From Alphaproteobacteria bacterium (GTDB lineage: Bacteria; Pseudomonadota; Alphaproteobacteria; Rickettsiales; SXRF01): 8,586 nt of DNA. The notes beneath the pieces were generated by a model that did no database searches, was not told the DNA's origin, and saw nothing but the letters and a program-made list of their open reading frames with translations. Every line of letters starts with the position of its first letter. The stretch's first letter is position 1. A program made the position numbers and the translations under genes. Positions 1 to 4,438 of the stretch are shown here, in pieces. The DNA lies in NCBI GenBank assembly GCA_019243895.1, contig JAFATP010000046.1, positions 1-8,586 of the forward strand. The letters run 5' to 3'.

Positions 1-332
1 CGGTGGCGCCGGAGCGCGCGCCGTGGCTTTACGCCAATCTTTCCCGCTCGCTGGTGGTCAATTGCGCGCTGGGCGTTTTCAACCTGCTGCCGATTCTGCC
101 GCTGGACGGCGGGCGCGTGCTGCGATCACTTTTGCCGGAAGCGCTGGGCGCGGCGTATGCGCGCAGCGAGCGGTTCGGCCTGCTGTTCGTCATTACTCTT
201 TTAATGCTGCCGGCGCTGCTGGGCATCACCATCGTGGCGGATGCGCTGAGTATCCTGGTGGAAGGAATGGTGCGCGCGCTGCTGTTCATCAGCGGGAACG
301 ATCAAGCCGTGCTGAATGAAATGGCGATGTAG
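1..332 (+). CDS. Site-2 protease family (M50) membrane metalloprotease, 3' part
   Basis: This is the C-terminal part of an integral-membrane zinc protease of the site-2 protease (M50) family, which cleaves substrates within or next to the membrane. The reading frame enters from the left edge, so the start and the HExxH zinc motif lie outside the window. What is visible is the second family motif, NLLPILPLDGGR, whose Asp is the third zinc ligand in this family, on a hydrophobic segment. A further hydrophobic helix follows (LLFVITLLMLPALLGITIV) and then an amphipathic tail. The frame ends with TAG at 330-332. The length and the short tail without PDZ domains fit the small YwhC-type S2P proteins of about 220 residues rather than RseP. 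The gene lies tail to tail with the iron-binding protein gene, with six bases between the stop codons. Substrate unknown. Confidence 0.88.
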   Translation, partial: VAPERAPWLYANLSRSLVVNCALGVFNLLPILPLDGGRVLRSLLPEALGAAYARSERFGLLFVITLLMLPALLGITIVADALSILVEGMVRALLFISGNDQAVLNEMAM

Positions 333-338
333 CTGCCG

Positions 339-896
339 TTAACGCTCGGATCGCACGATTTTCGAGAAATCCAGCCCGCTATAAGTAAAGACTTCCGGCT
401 GATTAAACAGCGTGGCGCCGTATTTCCTTACCCAGTCTGAATGATAATTCAGCTCACCCTCATAAGGCGGGTTGATAGTGAAGGTGATGGCGTAGCGGTC
501 AGTGGCGGCGCCGGGCAGCTTGATGTTGCGTCCATAATGCATGCCGTCAGAGGCGCTTAAGTGAGGCAGGAGCTGCGTGCCGCCGGATTTCCCGGTGGTT
601 TCATCGGTGACCCGGGCATAGACGTTGAGGAAGGGGATGAACTCTCCGCGCAGCGCACTTTTAGGTGGAAAAAACTCCGCCCAGTGGATGAAGGCTTCCA
701 GATGTACATCCGTATCCTGTGTCGGAAGGTTTTGTTGTGGAGGAATGATAATGTCACGGGTTTCCGCGACGAATTTAGCTTTGATCCCCGGAGAAAAACT
801 TTGCTGGCCAAGCACCATGCGCTCTAGGGCAAATGCCGGAGAGGAAAGCGCGGCGGCGAGAAGCATGATAATTAAAAAGGACGAATGGTTACGCAT
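339..896 (-). CDS. P19/FetP-like periplasmic iron (copper)-binding protein
   Basis: A 185-residue precursor resembling the P19/FetP/Tp34 'iron transport' family. These are periplasmic dimers that bind Cu and Fe(II) and normally feed an FTR1-type permease. The signal peptide is residues 1-23, with a hydrophobic core and an AFA cleavage site. The mature part shows the family hallmarks: DVHLEAFIH (61-71 region), a GEFIPFLNV strand, SDGMHYGRNI (116-125) and the NYHSD motif with His152. By recalled alignment to Campylobacter P19, the His/Glu pair (H65, E67), D117, H120 and H152 are kept, while the Met ligand position appears to be Leu113, with a His just before it. The ATG at 896 was chosen over an upstream TTG at 932 because it starts the signal peptide and has AGGAG five to eight bases upstream. 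It lies 85 bp downstream of the lipoprotein gene on the same strand, so co-transcription is possible. No permease gene is visible. Confidence 0.82.
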   Translation of the reverse strand: MRNHSSFLIIMLLAAALSSPAFALERMVLGQQSFSPGIKAKFVAETRDIIIPPQQNLPTQDTDVHLEAFIHWAEFFPPKSALRGEFIPFLNVYARVTDETTGKSGGTQLLPHLSASDGMHYGRNIKLPGAATDRYAITFTINPPYEGELNYHSDWVRKYGATLFNQPEVFTYSGLDFSKIVRSER

Positions 897-901
897 ATGA
901 C

Positions 902-909
902 CTCTCCTT
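902..909 (-). promoter_or_regulatory. Ribosome binding site of the P19-like gene
   Basis: Read on the minus strand, AAGGAGAGG precedes the ATG at 896 by a few bases. It settles the start at the signal-peptide methionine rather than at the TTG twelve codons upstream. Confidence 0.7.
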
Positions 910-981
910 TTAAGGTTTGTACCCAAGCTCAAGGCAGGCGCTCGGCATTGCTCATAAAGAAACCATTAGGAATGCCGCATA

Positions 982-1329
982 TTATTTTCCTATGGGGATA
1001 TGCGTGCCGTTCTCCAATACGATTTCGTCAATTTCCGCGGAAGTCGTTTTGTGGCCTTTTGCATCTTTTACCACATCATTTTGCCCAAGCAAGGTGATTT
1101 GCTCACCTTTCTTAATACGCTTTTTCAGCTCCTTGTCCGATGCGTCCAGGTTAATGAAAATAACGTCGCGCTTATCCTGGAGAATCAACTTTTTCTCACC
1201 CACATATTCCACCTTGCCGCTGGCGATGACGTCATAATGCTCAGTGGACGACGGCGACGGCGACGGCGCACAGGAAGCAACGCAGAATAGCAGTAGGTTG
1301 ATGCCAAATAGGCGGGATGTTAATCGCAT
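982..1329 (-). CDS. Small lipoprotein with an OB-fold-like domain, function unknown
   Basis: A 115-residue predicted lipoprotein that I do not recognise as a named gene. Residues 1-20 form a lipoprotein signal: basic MRLTSR, a hydrophobic core, and the lipobox V17-A-S-C20. A flexible Ser/Pro/Thr tether (APSPSPSST) follows, partly encoded by a hexanucleotide repeat. The rest (about 33-115) alternates short beta-type stretches: ASGKVEYVG, KKLILQD, VIFINLD, then a Lys-rich helix DKELKKRIKKG, then EQITLLGQND, and last SAEIDEIVLENGTHI. This order resembles a bacterial OB fold of the kind found in small periplasmic proteins, but that is inference. The residue after the lipidated Cys is Ala, which by the usual +2 rule suggests outer-membrane sorting. 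The ATG at 1329 is preferred to the upstream TTG at 1371 because of a strong AAAGGAG seven bases upstream and because it begins the signal peptide. Confidence 0.72.
   Translation of the reverse strand: MRLTSRLFGINLLLFCVASCAPSPSPSSTEHYDVIASGKVEYVGEKKLILQDKRDVIFINLDASDKELKKRIKKGEQITLLGQNDVVKDAKGHKTTSAEIDEIVLENGTHIPIGK
1250..1267. repeat. Hexanucleotide repeat (GACGGC)x3 in the lipoprotein tether
   Basis: Three perfect copies of GACGGC, preceded by a partial GAC. On the coding (minus) strand this is alternating CCG-TCG, giving the Pro-Ser tether after the lipidated cysteine. Slippage of one six-base unit would change the tether by two residues without a frameshift. Confidence 0.75.
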
Positions 1330-1336
1330 GTGGAGG

Positions 1337-1343
1337 CTCCTTT
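1337..1343 (-). promoter_or_regulatory. Ribosome binding site of the lipoprotein gene
   Basis: AAAGGAG on the minus strand, seven bases before the ATG at 1329. It decides the start codon. Confidence 0.7.
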
Positions 1344-1346
1344 CGT

Positions 1347-1363
1347 TTTGCTTATCAAGCAAA
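1347..1363. promoter_or_regulatory. 17-bp palindrome in the lipoprotein leader
   Basis: TTTGCTT-ATC-AAGCAAA is a perfect 7-bp inverted repeat with a 3-base centre, a few bases upstream of the lipoprotein ribosome binding site. It could be a transcription-factor operator or an mRNA hairpin next to the Shine-Dalgarno sequence. It has no T-run in a terminator position and does not follow a gene end, so it is not a terminator. The assignment as regulatory is inference from position and symmetry. Confidence 0.45.
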
Positions 1364-1458
1364 GGAGACAATAAAAGACCAATAAGAATCTATTGTTCTG
1401 CACGGATAAACGCTTAAAGAGCGCAATAACGTATTATTTCCACAAATAGTTTATATTC

Positions 1459-1518
1459 ATACTTGTAAATAGTATTTTTATGTACTATTATTGTAAATAT
1501 ATACATAAAAGTATTTAT
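1459..1518 (+). promoter_or_regulatory. AT-rich operator/promoter region of the Xre-RES operon
   Basis: This strongly AT-rich stretch abuts the antitoxin start and carries several overlapping symmetries. TTTTATGTA (1476-1484) is repeated inverted as TACATAAAA (1502-1510). AATAGTA (1468-1474) pairs with TACTATT (1483-1489). ATACT (1459-1463) pairs with AGTAT (1471-1475). There is also a direct repeat TTGTAAATA at 1463-1471 and 1491-1499, spaced 28 bp. Type II antitoxins of this family bind palindromes overlapping their own promoter, so autoregulation here is the natural inference. I could not fix one convincing -35/-10 pair; the TTGTAA copies are candidate -35 boxes. Confidence 0.5.
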
Positions 1519-1930
1519 GATTATGCGTTCCTCCTTATCCAGTATATCTTCCTTAGCATCGCGGAAGGATTTACCGGCTCCGGCCTTACGCACTTTTTTT
1601 AATATCGCCGAAGCGTGGGGCTTAAGCGCGGAGGAGCAACGCATACTTCTGGGCAATCCCAGCCGCAGTGCCTTTTTTAATTGGAAAAAGCGAGCGCCGT
1701 CCAGTCTTGCGCACGATACGCTGGAGCGCATTTCCTACATTCTCGGTATTTATAAGGCGCTGCAGATTCTTCTGCCCGATCCGGCAATGGCGGACGGCTG
1801 GGTGAAGAGGCCCAATCAAGCGTCTATATTCGGCGGCAGGTCCGCGCTTGAGCGGATGCTGAGCGGCAATGTGGCGGATTTATACGTGGTGCGGCAATAT
1901 CTGGATGCGCAACGCGGCGGCTGGGCATGA
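1517..1930 (+). CDS. Xre/MbcA/ParS-family antitoxin of a RES toxin-antitoxin module
   Basis: A 137-residue antitoxin that should bind and neutralise the RES toxin encoded immediately downstream and bind DNA to repress the operon. The N-terminal half has the helix-turn-helix-like part typical of the Xre-RES group: WGLSAEEQRILLGN (34-47) followed by SRSAFFNWKK (49-58), then LERISYILGIYKAL (69-82). The C-terminal part is the toxin-binding (DUF2384-type) domain: WVKRPN (95-100), FGGRSALERMLSG (105-117) and VVRQYLDAQRGGW (124-136). Two start codons are possible, ATG 1517 and ATG 1523. Neither has a clear Shine-Dalgarno sequence, so the exact N-terminus is open. The stop overlaps the toxin start in an ATGA at 1927-1930, implying translational coupling. 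Family assignment is from motifs and gene order. Confidence 0.85.
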   Translation: MIMRSSLSSISSLASRKDLPAPALRTFFNIAEAWGLSAEEQRILLGNPSRSAFFNWKKRAPSSLAHDTLERISYILGIYKALQILLPDPAMADGWVKRPNQASIFGGRSALERMLSGNVADLYVVRQYLDAQRGGWA

Positions 1931-2610
1931 GCATCCCACTTTGCGATATCGAGTGGCGGCCCGCATGGCGCGTCATCCCAAGCCGGTTTCCCCCGGTGGA
2001 TCTCTTCGAGCGCGTGGCAGATCCGGCGGATCTGGAAGTGGTGACGCAGCTGGAAAGCATGACGAACGACCGGCTGCGCGATCAGGCGGGCAATCTCTCC
2101 CTGGTGGCGGAGCAGGATCGCATTTCGGGGCCCGGCGCCAGCGTCATCATGGCGGCATTTACCCATTTGAATCCGGAGGGCAGCCGTTTTACCGATGGCA
2201 CTTTCGGCGTATTTTACGCCTCGGAAACGCTGGACGTGGCGGTGGCCGAAACAAAGCATCACCGCGAGCGGTTTCTGCGCGCGACCAATGAAGCGCCGAT
2301 GGAGCTGGATATGCGCGTTTACACCATGGACCTGCGCGGAAGAATGCATGATATCCGGGATAAGCGGGAGGCATTCCGGGATATCTATCATCCGAATAGT
2401 TATACCGCTTCGCAGCGGCTGGCGCGCGAGTTGAGAGAACAAAATTCAGGCGGCATTATCTATCATAGCGTTCGTTGCACGGAAGGCTGTAACTCGGCGG
2501 TGTTTCGCCCGCGGCTGCTTTCGAACTGCCGCCAGGAACGGCATCTTTGCTATAGATGGAACGGCCAGCGCATTACCACGGTGTATAAAAAAGAGCTGCT
2601 TGCGCACTAA
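1927..2610 (+). CDS. RES-domain toxin (NAD+-degrading family)
   Basis: A 227-residue RES-family toxin. Studied relatives (MbcT, P. putida Res) destroy cellular NAD+ by phosphorolysis or hydrolysis and so stop growth when the antitoxin is lost. The RES core starts near residue 84: SRFTDGTFGVFYA (86-98) with Arg87 and Tyr97, then VAVAETKHH with Glu108. The R-x9-Y-x10-E spacing matches the recalled R31/Y41/E52 of the P. putida protein. The catalytic Ser is Ser181 in YHSVR or Ser190 in CNSAVFRP; I cannot decide which. About 80 residues precede the core (WRPAWRVIPSRFPPVDLF and an acidic region), as in the longer RES proteins. No Shine-Dalgarno sequence is seen; its ATG overlaps the antitoxin stop, so translation probably depends on the antitoxin. 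All key residues are present and the frame is intact, so it is likely functional. Confidence 0.87.
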   Translation: MSIPLCDIEWRPAWRVIPSRFPPVDLFERVADPADLEVVTQLESMTNDRLRDQAGNLSLVAEQDRISGPGASVIMAAFTHLNPEGSRFTDGTFGVFYASETLDVAVAETKHHRERFLRATNEAPMELDMRVYTMDLRGRMHDIRDKREAFRDIYHPNSYTASQRLARELREQNSGGIIYHSVRCTEGCNSAVFRPRLLSNCRQERHLCYRWNGQRITTVYKKELLAH

Positions 2611-2624
2611 AATCGGTTCACACT

Positions 2625-2665
2625 AAAAACGGTGCGACCCCGGGCAATCTCCCGTGGCTGCACCG
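2625..2665 (-). terminator. Rho-independent terminator for the sulfotransferase gene (possibly bidirectional)
   Basis: CGGTGC (2630-2635) pairs with GCACCG (2660-2665). Inside this, CC pairs with GG, and CGGG (2641-2644) pairs with CCCG (2651-2654) around a six-base loop. Read on the minus strand, the stem is followed at once by TTTTTAG, the classic T-tract, about 40 bases after the sulfotransferase stop. On the + strand only a weak T-rich stretch follows, so termination of the toxin-antitoxin operon from the other side is less certain. Confidence 0.72.
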
Positions 2666-2701
2666 CGTTCTGCTTCCTTCTTACGCGAAGGATACATCGT
2701 T

Positions 2702-3502
2702 TTATAGCGTTTCTGGGGGTGAAAATCGCTTCATGGCATGCATGGCAGCGGCGTCTACCTGCAGGGCGTGCGGAGCGGGGGTGACGCCGCGCAGCATATT
2801 AAAAAGCGTTGAATGCCAGGCGGAGAGGGCGGCCTCGCCGTGGTTTTCCACGCGGGCGCGGTACAGGCGCGGTTCAACGAAAGCGGTGATTTCGCGGGCA
2901 GACGGCAGCCGGAGGCCGGCGACCTCCGCGCGCGTCAACTGGTCATAAAGCCGCTGCACCGTGCCGACGGGATCGGCGATGGCCTCATGATGGCCGACGA
3001 ATGTTCTGGGCATGTCGGCGGAAGCGTTAAGCGCCCCTACCGCGTGATATTCCCACAAGGCCAGTCCCCATTCCTTAGGCATGCCGTTGCGCATCTCCAG
3101 CGAGCGCGCGCATTCCAGCGGATGGCGCCACACGATGACCGCCACCGGCACTTCTAAAAATTTCCGCCAGCAGGGCAGGGTCAGGCAGAGGCGAGGGTCT
3201 TTCATCACCCACGGGCGGAACGCGTCCATGCCGAGCACGATGTAATGCAAGCGGCGGGTCAGCTCGTCCGGCAGCAGGGGCGGTCGTTGCCAGGCGCCGA
3301 GCTTATCCCAATGGCAGCCGGCCAGCCGAAGGATGGCGTCATTGCATTGCAACACGTCATGGCGCTCCCAAAAACCCTTGGGATTTTCGACGCTTGGTGC
3401 CAGAGCCATGCCTTCCGGGCCGAAATATGCTCCCATCATATTGATCAGCCGCGTCACCAGTGAGGTGCCGGCGCGATGCATGCCTAGAACGACGATTTCC
3501 AC
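2702..3502 (-). CDS. Sulfotransferase family protein (PAPS-dependent type)
   Basis: A 266-residue cytoplasmic protein of the sulfotransferase superfamily, which moves a sulfuryl group from PAPS to a hydroxyl or amine, often on carbohydrates. The 5'-phosphosulfate loop is at the N-terminus, GMHRAGTSL (7-15). NPKGFWE (40-46) follows, then WVMKDPRLC (98-106). The 3'-phosphate binding motif VWRHPLECARSL (124-135) carries Arg126 and Ser134. No signal peptide or membrane helix is apparent. The start is a GTG at 3502 with AGAGG about seven bases upstream and the P-loop directly after it, so no longer N-terminus is needed. It diverges from the giant glycosyltransferase gene across 66 bp, which suggests a shared promoter region and a shared pathway, for example sulfation of the glycan that protein builds. 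The acceptor is unknown. Some members of this fold bind other nucleotides, so the donor is inferred. Confidence 0.82.
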   Translation of the reverse strand: MEIVVLGMHRAGTSLVTRLINMMGAYFGPEGMALAPSVENPKGFWERHDVLQCNDAILRLAGCHWDKLGAWQRPPLLPDELTRRLHYIVLGMDAFRPWVMKDPRLCLTLPCWRKFLEVPVAVIVWRHPLECARSLEMRNGMPKEWGLALWEYHAVGALNASADMPRTFVGHHEAIADPVGTVQRLYDQLTRAEVAGLRLPSAREITAFVEPRLYRARVENHGEAALSAWHSTLFNMLRGVTPAPHALQVDAAAMHAMKRFSPPETL

Positions 3503-3509
3503 GGTTTTT

Positions 3510-3514
3510 CCTCT
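3510..3514 (-). promoter_or_regulatory. Ribosome binding site supporting the GTG start of the sulfotransferase
   Basis: AGAGG on the minus strand lies seven bases before the GTG at 3502-3500. With the P-loop following at once, it supports this non-ATG start. Confidence 0.55.
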
Positions 3515-3527
3515 GTTCTACAGCTTT

Positions 3528-3563
3528 TTTACGGGGTATCATTCCGCCTTTTATACTGTACAG
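3528..3563 (+). promoter_or_regulatory. Candidate promoter of the giant glycosyltransferase gene, with a CTGTACAG palindrome
   Basis: TATACT at 3552-3557 resembles a -10 box, with a weak TTTACG at 3528-3533 eighteen bases upstream as -35. Transcription would then begin near 3564, only about five bases before the ATG at 3569. An 8-bp palindrome CTGTACAG (3556-3563) covers the -10 end and the presumed start site and could be a repressor site. No Shine-Dalgarno sequence precedes the ATG, consistent with a nearly leaderless message. On the other strand TATAAA (3555-3550) could serve the sulfotransferase. All of this is inference from consensus similarity. Confidence 0.35.
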
Positions 3564-3568
3564 ACTTT

Positions 3569-4438
3569 ATGGCATATTCCATCTGGCTGATCCACTCCCC
3601 GTACGATGTGCATTTTCATATGCGCTGCTTCGAGGAAATCGCGCTTGGCTTAAGCAATGCATTTGGCCGGTTAGGGCACGAGGCGCCCATTGTCTATCAT
3701 CCTTCCCATGCACAGGGCACAACCATCGTGCTGGCGGGCCGGGTGCTGCATGAAATTCATGAGAAGCTGCCGAAAGATATGATTATTTATAATCTGGAGC
3801 AGGTACATGCACGATCTCCGTTCTTTTCGCCGCCGCACCCTTACGTGGATTTCCTAAGGCGCTATCCGGTGTGGGATTACAGCCACAATAATATTAATGC
3901 ATTAAAACCTTTCGGCATAACGCCGACCGCGCTATGCCGCATCGGCTACGTGCCGGAACTTTCCCGCATCGCTTCCACGGAGCAGGAAGACATCGACGTG
4001 CTACTCATCGGCACCTGGCACGGGCGCCGCGAACATATCATGGCCCAATTACGCGCGCATGGCGTAAAGCTGCATCATATCAGCGCGCAATACGGCAAGG
4101 AGCGCGACGAGATTATCGCGCGTGCGAAAATCATCGTCAACATTCACATGCAACCGGCGAATATTTTTGAAATCGCCCGTGTGTCATACCTTTTGGCCAA
4201 CGCTAAGTGCGTAATTTCCGAAATCGGCGACGATCGGGAATTGGAAGCGCCTTTCGCAGAGGCAGTTGCCTTCGCGCCGTATGATAAGCTTGTAGAAACA
4301 TGCCTGAATTACCTGCAGAATGATACGGCTCGAAGAAATCAAGCCCGCCGGGGATTTGAGGTGTTCAGCAAAATGCCGCAGGAAGAATACCTGTTTCGGG
4401 CGTTACAGGAGCACGAAGCGGCATGCCGGGAGAAAAGT
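3569..4438 (+). other. Domain 1: CgeB-like GT-B glycosyltransferase (residues 1-290)
   Basis: Two halves resemble the Rossmann-like lobes of a GT-B enzyme. The first begins YSIWLIHSPYDVHFHM and includes IIYNLEQV and YPVWDYSHNNINAL. The second begins EDIDVLLIGTWHGRRE (140-155), then has YGKERDEIIARAKIIVNIHM (175-194), then IFEIARVSYLLAN (199-211), where Glu201 is the position that usually contacts the donor sugar nucleotide ribose, and CVISEIGDD (214-222). This is the CgeB/spore-maturation-like arrangement common in bacterial polysaccharide clusters and different in fold from the modules that follow. The sugar donor cannot be read from the sequence. Confidence 0.75.

Noticed and set aside
943..977. 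Inverted repeat CGGCATT/AATGCCG between the lipoprotein and P19-like genes as a terminator
   Set aside because: The arms are only 7 bp with a 21-base loop, and no T-tract follows on either strand. Read-through between the two genes remains possible.
1370..1440. Search for a -35/-10 promoter of the lipoprotein gene on the minus strand
   Set aside because: Several partial matches were seen, but none with a convincing pair at proper spacing, so no feature was called.
1816..2442. A 208-codon minus-strand frame opposite the toxin-antitoxin operon
   Set aside because: It lies fully antisense to two well-supported overlapping genes and shows no domain signature.
3556..3563. CTGTACAG as an SOS (LexA) box
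   Set aside because: It matches only the outer arms of the E. coli consensus, without the required 8-base spacer. The gene content gives no link to DNA damage.
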